A stretch of 64,000 nucleotides of DNA from Gnetum montanum. Taxonomy: Eukaryota; Streptophyta; Gnetopsida; Gnetales; Gnetaceae. Within the stretch, counting starts at the first letter, position 1. Each line of letters starts with the position of its first letter. The translations under genes were made by a program, and so were the position numbers. The notes under the pieces are model-generated. The model saw only the letters and a program-made list of their open reading frames with translations. It did no database searches and was not told the origin of the DNA. This document shows positions 44,851 through 54,922 of this stretch, one piece after another. The stretch lies in the NCBI GenBank assembly GCA_015680685.1, contig MNCI01005823.1:192623-256622 (forward strand), in the 5' to 3' direction.

Positions 44851-45652
44851 TTCTTTCTTAACCTACCACCACAAGATGAGAACCTGGGTAAGGATCACCA
44901 GAGATTGTGCGGAACATAAATCTACAAAGCAACATCGAGATGCAACTTGCTACGTAAGGTGATGTAAAGATCGGTGGTTTGCTTGCTTAGGGTCGTGGCG
45001 CACCACCCAGGCATAGGGATCTAGGATGGTTAAAGATAGAGTCATTGTTGATGTAAATTGCGAAGTTGTATATGGATGCAAAATCACTAGTTTAAGTGTC
45101 ATTTTGGATTACCATATTGTGACACACAAGGTTTTGGTGCGCTAAATAATGATAAAAAAGATAGCATTGCAAGCATGAGACATACAGGGCGGTTAATGCA
45201 GACATGAAGGCGCGAAACTATTAAGGACTATGCTATCCTTATGTCGAGGCTTGCTAGATGATTGCTGACTCAAGAAGCATAATTACTTTATTTGACGTCA
45301 TTGTAGACTACAGCCATTATTAGTTGAGTTATTATGGTGTCACTTTCATTTTCGAGAAGCCAAGTAACTAACTTGGAGCATGCGGATGTTTAAATGCCAA
45401 GTGTCGTAATGTCATGGCTAGCATGCTACGCTGCTTGCTGCCCCCTGCCTTAATTGGAGAGAGAGAAATGAAGTTTTCCCATTTTACTCTTACTGCCATA
45501 AATAGGGGTCGAATCTTGGTAATTTTGTTGTTTTTGCTTTAGAAGGGCATAATCCTTATCAGAGCACTTCGGCGATTTTGGAGCATGGAGTCACTGTGTG
45601 AATCCATATCGAAGCGAATTTCTATGAAGGTCATAAATCTGCTAGTAGGACT
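44851..45652 (-). other. B2 spacer between antisense gene and RT
   Basis: About 800 bp without coding features. It holds a GGTAGGTTAAGAAAGAAATGG context just before the RT start (minus strand 44875-44848), which resembles TATAGGTTAAGTGAAAATGG in B1 (60731-60748), and a GCATGCTACGCTGC motif at 45423. The upstream region of the antisense gene, including any promoter, must lie here. Confidence 0.5.
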
Positions 45653-46259
45653 ATGGCTCCCAAGACTCAGTTGGTGCTCGTGAAGGTCAGGGAGGCGAGG
45701 AAGGCTTTGAGACATGGATCGTGGGCAAGCGTTCCAGCGTGGGAGGACATGCTATTGACCTAGTGAGTTTTATACATCTCTTCTGTTCCTTTCTCCTTGC
45801 ACCTTCTACCTTCTTCTGCTCTGGTTTCATGTCTCATTTATTTTGCTACTGGTATTTTTTGTGGCTGCATTATTTTGTCTTTGGTGCTGTCATGATCTTG
45901 CTTTCTTTTGGTCATTACTATTGTGGAAGGGTCTAATTGTGGTTATATGCAAGGCCATTACTACTGCGGCTGTTGCCACGGTCGCGAGACCAAGGTCCTT
46001 TAAACTATTGAACCATGAAACCTTCGGGTGGGGGCTTGTATGACGTATGGCGCATATCCTGTTTGGTTCTGCTATTAGTTATCTTATTGCTATGCTAAGT
46101 TACTTGCATGTCCTTACTACGCTAGGCTTTTGCATCTCTTTTGTGCTATGATGAACAGGGATCATACTATGTTTTTCTTATGGTCGGCTAGGCGCTGCTA
46201 TGCTGTGCACATATTATGTTCATGTTGAACATCACTGTCTGTTGTTTTTGGTATGCAAG

Positions 46260-46708
46260 GTAGGGCCAAGATCTAGATTGGTTATTTTGGATCTGGAAGG
46301 AGTCTTGTGTCATGTAGATGGGCCTATGGCCAATGTTCCTCCTCCTTTGATATGTTTGTAAGGTCGAGCTGTTTGGTTTAGAGATGGGGCACAAGACTTC
46401 CTGCAATTCCTTCTCAGCCAATTTAGTCTTATGGTTTGGTCCTTTTTGAACGAGGCACGAGCATCTGGCGTGATAGAGGCCTTGCTACCAAGGGAAAATC
46501 AGGGAGTCTTGAGATATCTTCTCGATGACACGACTCCAGGCAAGTCGGGAGGAGGGTCTTCTCCACATACCATAGGGTTCAGGCGCTTGGCTTGGATTTG
46601 GGACATGCCAGAATACCAGTGCTACCATCCCTTCAACACATTGTACCTCACACGCCACATGGTGACATATTTTTTAAACCCACAGGGGACCATTTACTAT
46701 GTTGGCGG
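46260..46708 (+). pseudogene. Exon 2 of the B2 antisense gene: FCP1/NIF-like (HAD) domain
   Basis: The exon reads LVILDLEGVLCHVDGPMAN (about 46278-46334), then AVWFRDGAQDFLQFLLSQF and SLMVWSFLNEA (46373-46462), and near its end FRRLAWIWDMPEYQCYH, FNTLYL and LNPQGTIYYV (46579-46702). Spacing and wording follow plant FCP1/NIF-type phosphatases: a D-L-x-G-x-L motif I, a F-R-x-G-x-x-x-F-L-x-F block, V-W-S at motif II, and an N-T-L-x-L...NP block at the end. Motif I lacks the second Asp, and the terminal Asp-Asp motif is replaced by T-R-H, so it would be inactive. One stop at 46361. The B1 equivalent at 58877-59323 shows the same blocks. Confidence 0.55.
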
Positions 46709-47124
46709 GTGAACTTTACGTCTCTATTTTATTGTGCGACATTGGTTATGTTTGGCCGAGGGTTGATGGTGTGCGCTTGTCATCAGGTTTCATCTTAATG
46801 ACGACGGGGTTCATGATCAACCCAGTGAATTGGTCGCGGCCCAACTAGCCCTATAGGAATTTTCCTCTACCAAGAGCTTGCGAGCAGGCATGATTACTCT
46901 TTGCAGGGAAGGGTATCATCCCCTCTTACATATGCTCGTCTCTTTCTACACTAATTTCAGGATGAAGGGCTGGTTGGATAAGGAGTGCAGGGAACCTTTT
47001 AAGCAAGTTACGCTTGAAGCAGTCTTAGCAGCTGAACTCCCACTATTCCCCTCACCGTATAGGCCTGGTGGGTAAACCAGCGGGTGTTGTTTTTTTTTAT
47101 AGTGTTTTGTGATCATTGCTGTAG

Positions 47125-48168
47125 GAGTGAAGAAGCCCCGTGAAGTGACGGTGGTAACCGCCAGAGGGAAAAGGGGAAACATCTATTTCAAATACGGTGA
47201 GGTATCAACAAGCCAGAGCTAGTTGGAGCAAGGAGCTCCAGGCCCCTTACTCAAAAGAATTCGAATGGTCAGGCTTATGGATTTGTTTATGGCACCGAAT
47301 CCAGGCATCCCTGCTATCGAGATGCTTTCCCTGGTCAACTCCTTTTCTAGGTAGGCAAGTCGCTTTCGCACATATGTGCGAGGTGTGCAGGTGGTCATTG
47401 ACATCAATGACCAGCTATTCGCAGATTTGTTTGGCGTTCCTAATGACGGCACTAATGTGATGTCGAAGGGTAAGCAGGAGTTGACCCTCCATAAGTAGCA
47501 TATTGAGGAGTGGCTGAGGCTTACCAAGAAGCAAAAAGGGTTCCCTATGGAAAAGCTCAAGGATGGTCCTACGATGGGGATATACTTGGTGTTTTGCACT
47601 CATGCATTCCCTCAATTGCTTACCCAAGCAAAGGTCTTGGGGCTTGGGTAGGCTTGGATAATGCGAGAGGTCATGGAGGAACGAGCCCGTTATAATTGGG
47701 CTGAATTCCTGTGTAGTGGCTTGCAGGGAAAAATTTTGGGGCTCCGTGAGCAAACAGAGTCCCATTCTAACATACACTATGCCTTCTATATTGGTTGTTT
47801 AAAGCGTTTTGTGGAGTTCCTGGTGGTTCAGGAGGATGGGGTCTGGTCCAAGGTGGATTGTGAATAGATTCCCAAGCCGTGGATTTGACAAGTCTTTCAA
47901 ACCATGCAAGCCTAGGCTCCTCCGGAAGTGGTCGGGGATTCGTTTTCTATAACAACAAAAGGTCTAATAGTTTGTAGCGCTTGTGGCTAGGATAGCATAG
48001 GGGAGAACCCCCCTACCATACTCGGTAACACAACCCAGGGTGATCATCTTATGGCTGAGGCTGTTCCTGTGGAGTTGCGGAGAAAGAGACCTTCCCCTAC
48101 CAGGGAAAGCCCTCGTGAAGAGGAGTGACGGCTGTGGTTCAAGTTGTGGCAAACGCAATCCCCTATTG
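47125..48168 (+). pseudogene. Exon 4 of the B2 antisense gene: conserved helical module
   Basis: After KKPREVTVVTARGKRGNIYF the exon contains DLFMAPNPGIPAIEMLSLV, FRTYVRGVQVVIDINDQLF, ADLFGVPNDG, WLRLTKKQKGFPMEKLKDGP, GIYLVFCTHAFPQLLTQAK, MEERARYNWAEFLCSGLQG and YAFYIGCLKRFVEF. The V-R-G-x-x-V...N-x-L-F-x-x-L-F-G-V-P pattern followed by a long helical part recalls domains labelled putative plant transposon protein (often next to gypsy elements). I cannot confirm the family by eye. Five in-frame stops. A basic segment (RRKRPSPTRESPREEE) near 48080-48126 could be a nuclear signal. Confidence 0.45.
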
Positions 48169-49981
48169 GTGAGCATTTAGAATGCTAACTATTTCATGCT
48201 TAGCTAAGTGGTGCTTTGTGGCATGGTATCAGTTTTGAGTTAATCAACTTCGATTTATTGCGTGTATACCCTTTGTGAACAACAGAAGAAGAAGGCGAAG
48301 AGGAAGGTAACGAGGAAGTGTTAGCCCTCAGACCAATGGCGACAAATAGAGACACGGGGGGCCTGGCTCTAGAAGAGAGGGCCCTTGCTAGGGATGATCG
48401 GGCTCTTGTCTCCGGGGCAGGGGCTCTTGTCATTAGGGAGCCTCTTCCCACTAGCGAGGAGGTGTCCTCCCAAAATAAGAAAGACACTGCCCTCCTGAAG
48501 GTGAAAGCACCAGCGCTCAAAGTAGGAGTTCTTATGGACCTGGTTGGGCCTTCTACAGAATCGACCGCGATTGTGTTGGACCAGCACGATGCGAGACAAT
48601 AGCCAAATACTAGTGAGCTTAGGTTCTGGATGTACCTTACTGTAGTCCACTTCAGCTGTTGCTGTTATGCTTAATTGTGGTTACTACTGTCATGCTTAAT
48701 TGTGTGGCAGGTGCTACCACTGATGTACCAGGACCTTCTTCACCTCGGACAGAGTCATGGGCTAAAGTTCCTGACAAGTTTACGTTTGTCCAGGGGCTTG
48801 TTGATGACATGATCAAACGTCTTTAATAGGCAGATCCTCATGCAGGTGAGTAGGAGCGTTAATAGCCCTTATGCTGCTACGCTACGACTCTAAATGTATT
48901 GATTTATGTTATGTTGATGTGGTTGTTACATTTTCTACAGCCTCTTGGATCAAATGGGACCTGGCTTGACCTATGGAAATTGGCACGGTGCCCACACTTT
49001 CGTCCGACATGACTGAAGTGCCTCGTCGCCTATTTGATGAGGTTTACAAATGCTTTTTGCATTCGGTGCACTCCCTATGGAAATGTAGACGTACCAATGA
49101 GGAATTATGGAAACAGGCTCATAGGAGCTAGCAGAGAGAGACAGAATTGGTTTCTAAGGTGGAGAACCTCAAGTGGAGGATCGATTTTCTTGAAAACCGT
49201 AGTCCTGACCCTGCGGAGTCACAAAGGACTGTGGTCGAACACGCCATATTTTGAACCGTCGTTCGTTAGAATGTAGAATCCACCTGAGAAATAGTTAAAC
49301 AGAAAATGCAGATGAATTTGCTGGCCTAGAAGTGCCAAGATATGAAAGACATTAGCACCAAGATCTTTGAATGGGGGAAGACCCAGAGGGACCACAAGTA
49401 TACATACAAGCAAGAAAATGAAACCCATCGAAGGCTATATAAAGATGCTGCTGTGGAGGCATTCTCGTACAAGACGTTTGTGAAGGCCATTGGTGCTTGT
49501 AAGGCTTATGCCAAGGTCAAAGAGCAGGTGCAGGTCATGGAGTCCCCAGATTTGGGGGTGACCCTTCCTATAGGGGAGACCACCACCACCTCCCTTTCCT
49601 CGGGACCTATAAGATGGATGACTTTGGAAAGGGAGAAGGTTGCCGCTACGAATGTTGAGTCTAACGACACGTCTTGGGTTGATATCTCTATGGAGGAGAT
49701 TGAACGCCATCTCAGACTTAGTCTAGACTAGATACCTCTTGTGATGGACATGGGCTCCCCTTAGGTTAGTTACTTTGATGCTCTGCTACATCTGTCATTT
49801 ATCACATTTTTTGCCCCTACTAACTACTTTATCCTTCGGGATGCAGGCTCTTAACGAGGATGTGAGGCCCATGGAGGGAAGGAATGAGGTGTCGACAGGG
49901 GGCAATATGGGAGCAGAAGATGTGCAAGTGAACACGGTAGAGACAAATGGTGAAGGCGATGCAAACAGGGATAGCTTGTGA

Positions 49982-50432
49982 GAACATGAGGGTGGATCCC
50001 CCTTCTCTCTCTTTTTTTGTTGGAAAAGTTTACAGACACCGCCAATAGGAAAAAATTTTGAATGAAATCTAAAAATTCCAGAAAGGAAAACCAGTTTTGT
50101 GTTATTATGTGTGTTATGTGAAGTTTTCATACTCTGGGATGCTAATTTTAGGCCATTTCGTGCCGTTTGTTAGTTTTAGGCCATTTCGGGCCGTTTGCGT
50201 ATTGGGCCAAAAAGACGACACCCTGGCGGGCTTAGCAGAAAATGAATATACGAGGATGGCTACTGGGTGAGAGGTCGCAAGGTAGCTATGGTACGCATAG
50301 CTGTCTCCTGACCTTTCGTGGGTTGATAGGGATGTAAGGTTGAGGCATTTTGCCAGGGCCCTCGCTCGTGCCACTGTGCCCCACTTGAAAGGGCAACTCC
50401 ACCTAGATGTTTTCTACCTAGGGATCGCTTCA
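49982..50432 (-). other. B2 spacer between protease and antisense gene
   Basis: Contains two units of the CCGAAATGGCCTAAAACTAG type on the minus strand (50150-50205) and the decayed end of the protease frame (MPQPYIPINPRKVRRQL, about 50360-50310), which corresponds to the B1 protease end at 36905-36951. No other gene. Confidence 0.6.
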
Positions 50433-51194
50433 TTAGGCCGATCCCTCCGCTGTATGGTTGGTGCATGCGTGAACAGGCACTTCATCTTTAGAGGTTGTAA
50501 CCTCTGAACCTTGCTCTGCATTTAGGTTACTGATTGCTTGGGTTACCACCCCATTGCCATGGATTATCATCTCTCTTCCCTCGTATGGTAAGTGGATTTC
50601 TTGGTGTATAGGCGAGAAAACTGCCCCGAGTTGTGCTAACCATGATCTTCCCAGGATTAGGTTAAACCTAGGAATTTCCTCGACTACAAAGAATGTTGCA
50701 TCCGTGGGGAACTCGTTCCCTACTATGAAGTTTACATGAATTGTGCCTTTTACTAGGACACATGTCCCATTAAAGGACTGAAGGCACGACGTCATTGTTG
50801 GTTTGATCTGGTCGACCAACCCCAGTTTCTCTATGATAGGCAAAGAGATGACGTTTGTGGCTGCCCCATCATCAACATGTACCCTTCGGATTCAGTATTG
50901 ACCAACCCAAATCATGATGAAGAGAGGTGCTATAGTCACTTGGCCCTTTTCGGGATCTTCCTTAAGGGCTTTGTTGCTGAAAGTTAGTGGAGGTGTGGAC
51001 TCCATGGGTGTGTAGGGGAGCATGACTGAGTGGATCATTTTCTCATCTGCTGGCATGTTTTCATCAACCAAGATTTCCATTAACATGCGGACTAAAGCCT
51101 CGCGGTGAGAGGCGAACACCATGACTAAGTCATATAGGCTTAACATGGTATTTTTCTGCTTTAGGGTTTGCCCAACCTGGGTTAGGGCATTCAA
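50433..51194 (-). pseudogene. PR: Element B2 protease (decayed)
   Basis: Minus strand: LTQVGQTLKQKNTMLSLYDL (51185-51125), then after a stop near 50892 the active-site stretch RVHVDDGAATNVISLPIIEK (about 50885-50830), where D-D-G stands for the usual D-S/T/G-G. FNGTCVLVKGTIHVNFIVG, FVVEEIPRFNLILGRSWLAQ and FSPIHQEIHLPYEGREMIIH follow. An acidic tail ends at 50433. It is closely similar to the proteases of C and B1. Confidence 0.8.
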
Positions 51195-54094
51195 GAAGTC
51201 TTGCCCACTCGTGTGCTTGACCCTCTCCTCCTTGATTTGTCCTAGAAGATGAATCTCCTGAGGGGAGATGGCCCTAGACCTAGGTTCAAATTTTCAGTGA
51301 TAGGATGTAATAAGTTGTGTGCTTTCATCGATCTTCATCAAAGGTGACGAAGGTGCAAATTTTGAGGACAAAAGCGTAGTTTTAGAGATGCTTTTGATGT
51401 TGTTCCTTTTCGACACCTCACCCATCATGTAGGCTTCTCATGTCGTAGGGCAAGGAAGTTGTTTGTTGCTACATAGGGTGGAGGCTATCGAAGGTTCCGG
51501 TGTTCTAATGACAAATGGGGCTAGAGGTGTTAGCAGACGGGATTGTACGGCTCCACCAACGGGTGGTTAGAGATAGATGTTTGTGGTGGGACTTTCAGGA
51601 TGAAGGGCGACTATGGGCTTGGACTGGCCATTGGTGGCATGTGTGTACTATGCTAAGGCACATGAATCATAAATGGTTGGAAGGGTGGCATGGGATCATT
51701 GTCAATACTGATGACGTTGATTATCTAACTGGGGTTGTTGGCGTTGAGTGGATCGATATAGATGTACATGGATTGGTTTTCAAGGCATACTAGGCTACTT
51801 TCATCTAGCACCAAATGCCCTAGGTCAATCAATCTTTGTATGTCATCTTGCAATGATAGACAATAATCCATGGTATGACCACATAGTTGATGGTAATCGC
51901 AAAACCTGTCCAGCCTAAAACCTTTAGGGACTGGAGGTTCGTTGGGCAGGGCTAAAGAGGGATTTCTAAGGAGCTCGCAGTAGCGTTGATGCCTCATGTT
52001 TGCTTCCTCTGACATCCACTTGTGTTGAATGTATCCCCTTGCCAACAGTTGCTTTAGGAGTTCTGAAGGTTTGAGGGGCAATGAAGTATATTTTGAACGA
52101 TCTTTACATTCAAAATTAGATTTAGTGTATGTAGATGTCTCGGGTGCGGGGGCAGCGGGTTGTGATGTTTGGCCCAGCTTAGACCTTGAGTCGGCTACAG
52201 GTATGGTCGATTTCTTGTTATTCTTGTTTCTGCTATTGCTATGTTTGGGCTTAGCCTCAGCTGCCACAGCAGCCACCATGGTCGTTGCGGCCTTGCCTTT
52301 GTCTTTCTTTGCAAAATTTTTCCTATAAGTTACATAAGCCAGGTCTTTACTTGCCTCGGCTGCATCTTGTATGCTTTTCGTTTGAGCGAAAGCTTGACTA
52401 AGTGAGCACGGACCAAGGTAATATAGCTTGAACTTGATGAAGTCATTCACTGCACCCTTAAAGACGGCTAGCAAATGAGCCTCTGCAATAGGTTCATGAA
52501 TTTCGTTAAGGGTTGCGCTCCATCGTTGAATGAATTTTTGCATTGGCTCTAGCAGGTCTTACTTCACACTCATCAGCTAATCTAGTGTGGTTTCTGGCTT
52601 CAAGTTATACTTGAAGTGTGTCACAAAATAGGTCAAGAGTTCTTCCACAGTCGAAATGGATGAACGTGGCAATGCGCGATACCAATCTAGGGCTTCCCAA
52701 CTAGGGACATGGCGAAAACGTGAATGATCGTATGTGGCCATTGTTGCAGCAACAAAGACTTTGACCGAAAAGTGATGAGATGTGTATTGGGATCTCCTTC
52801 CCCATCGTACTTCGTGAAGTGCAGGAGGAACATCCCAGGTGGTAGTATCAAGGCAGGGATTGCAGGTTGATGGGGTCATCTTGGTAAAAGTCCATGACCC
52901 GTACCGTATCAGACCCAACAGCTTGGAGGCGTTTTACTTCCTCAGTCAGGGTCTGAATAAGATGAAAAGCTTGGTCTAGGCCCAGGGATGTTGTAGACAG
53001 CTGAGGGACTATAGAGGCAACCACCATAGGTGGCATGGTAACGGTGGCAATTTGTTCCATCGGGTGTGCTGTTGAGGTCACCCCTGCTAAAGGTGTTGTT
53101 TGCGTTGTCCACCATTTGGTGGGTGGTATCATCGGAGCAGTAATAGTGGGTTGAGCTGTCGAGTAGGCTATTTGGATCACTGGAAAGGCCCCCCATGGCC
53201 CGTGCTAGGTTGTGCCATTTGGGGGATCGAGTAGACCTGAAGGTGAGTGTAATGAGACATTTACGATGCTTGCGGAATGAACGAAGCAGCGAACGGAGGC
53301 CACCACGTGGATGGGCCTGGGCCCACCATAGTAGGTTGGACGGTCGCATATGTAGGAATCGGTATGGGAGTTAGGTGTGGTTGTAGAGTAGGCATAGTGT
53401 GGACATGCGGTAGAGTAGCCGCGATAGGTATGTTGCATGTTGCGGTAGCGTGCTGATAAATGACTTACGGTGGCATAGTTGCTGCGGGTGCAACCGGGCA
53501 ATAGGGGTGATGAGGTGCTGGGAACGTAACATGGCTACCCACTATAGTTGTAGTTATAGCCTGCTGAAGCGTAGGCACAGTGGTGAAGGGAATGGCGGTA
53601 GGCAGCGGGTTGGCCCAAAAGGACTAGGTAGGCAGAACAGGAATGGGGTTGGCTAGGCCTCCCTCGTCAGATTGGGAATCAAGTTCCTCCTGCCCATCTT
53701 GAAAGGCGTCATCTTGGTTGGACACTCTGTCTTGTTGCCCCCTAAGCCTTGTCAACTAGATTAGTTAATCTAGCAGCCTTTGGTCTGCTTGTGTCAGAGG
53801 CAAGGAAATGCCCTGGTTAGGAATGAATTCCTCCCTGTTGTAGTAAGCGAACTCGAAGCTATGTTTTTCTTCGAGTTCGTGTAAATCTAAGGGCAGGTTA
53901 GCTTGCACCTTTGTGCAAAGGAAATTGTAATGCTCGTGTTGCTGGGCTAGGCCCTTAGGTCTTAGATTTTGTATTCTGAGGGACCGGCATGCTTCTGGTG
54001 TTGGATTCAACCATTGTTCGACACCAGTAGTGCCTTGGGCTACGAAGGGTACCTCCATGTTGGGGATATTGACAACGGTGGTAGCAGAAGTCAT
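51195..54094 (-). pseudogene. gag: Element B2 gag (decayed)
   Basis: Minus strand from ATG 54094: MTSATTVVNIPNMEVPFVAQ, NFLCTKVQANLPLDLHELEE, then a Pro/Thr-rich region (53700-53000) with frameshifts. The capsid domain follows at about 52900-52330: TTWDVPPALHEV, DWYRALPRSSIS, KFIQRWSATLNEIHEPIAEA, LSQAFAQTKSIQDAAEA. A Lys/Asn-rich stretch comes next, then a knuckle-like FCDYHQLCGHTMDYCLSLQD (about 51905-51850), which keeps the Cys/His pattern lost in C and B1. The linker towards the protease ends at 51195. Stops and frameshifts at several places; the best-preserved stretch is 51725-52543. Confidence 0.84.
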
Positions 54095-54109
54095 TGTTAA
54101 GCAAGTGAT

Positions 54110-54898
54110 TATGCGAAAATTCTAGAACATGTGGAAGAATAGAAGGACTAGATAAAATGAAAATGGGTATCTTTTCGTCTTGCAGGATCCCGAAGGGACT
54201 GTCGAGGCGACCAATTTGCGTCACACTAGATGGAAACAACCTCAAAGGGTGTCACGCTTTTGCCTATGCTGGCTAGGACGTAGGATGCATGTGGGACTAC
54301 TATGAAAGAAGCAAGTTACGTTGTCGTTCGAGGGCCTATTGCCTCATAGGGTTCTAGAGGGACCGTCGAGGCGACCGATCTACACCACCGATGCACAAAC
54401 AACCACAAAGGGTGTTGAGTTTATGCTAATGCAAGTCAGGGTGTGGAAATCATATGAGACTACCGTAAGATGAGAAAATTAACTAGCGACCAGGTAATTT
54501 TTGTGTCTCACGGGATCCTGGAGGGACCATCGATGCGACCGTTCTGTGCTACTTAGGAGGAGGTACAAAACGTAGGTGAGACAACTGTAGGATGGGCAAG
54601 TTAACTAGCAATCAGGTAGGTTTTATGTCTCATAGGGTCCCGGAGGGACCGTCTAGGTGACTGATCTACATTGCATGAGATAGGGTGCAACACGCATGCA
54701 AGACTATCGTAGAGTGAGCTAGTTGACTGGCGATCGGAGGCCTTGTGTTCTATGGGGCTCTAGAGGAACCGTCGAGGCGATCGATCTATGCCACACAAAG
54801 CGCAAACAACCACAGGAGGGTGTCACATCTGCACTCGTGTATATCAGAGGTAAGAAGGCTCACAAAACTACTGTAACACCCAAAAAAGGCACCAAAAG
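54110..54898 (-). repeat. B2 leader: about five tandem repeats
   Basis: Blocks of the type GGAGGGACCGTCGAGGCGACCGATCTAC recur near 54190, 54352, 54515, 54640 and 54762, with CACAAAGGGTGT, TATGCTAATG and ACTACCGTAxGATGAG blocks between. This is the same unit as in the B1 leader (reverse complement), with more copies and shorter units near the primer site. Confidence 0.78.
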
Positions 54899-54916
54899 GC
54901 CCTCCTTCTAGCGCCA
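54899..54916 (-). other. Element B2 primer binding site
   Basis: Minus-strand tggcgctagaaggaggg, six bases after the LTR end at 54923. Identical to B1. Confidence 0.78.
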
Positions 54917-54922
54917 GGAAAA

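Larger units (their letters stand above)
45653..49981 (+). pseudogene. Antisense seven-exon gene carried in element B2
   Basis: The gene is on the strand opposite gag-pol. By comparison with B1, the exons are: 45653-45762 (ATG start, MAPKTQLVLVKV), 46260-46708, 46787-47071, 47125-48168, 48286-48845, 48941-49764 and 49847-49981 (TGA). Introns begin GTGAGT, GTGAAC, GTAAAC, GTGAGC, GTGAGT and GTTAGT and end in AG. The last has a TACTAAC branch-point-like string at 49818-49824. The product has a FCP1/NIF-like domain (exon 2), a conserved module (exon 4), an acidic/Ala-rich part (exon 5), a helical Lys/Glu-rich part (exon 6) and an acidic tail (exon 7). In-frame stops in exons 2, 3, 4, 5 and 6 make this copy a pseudogene. 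Plant Tat elements are known to carry antisense extra frames, usually near the 3' LTR. I infer a captured host gene. Confidence 0.75.
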
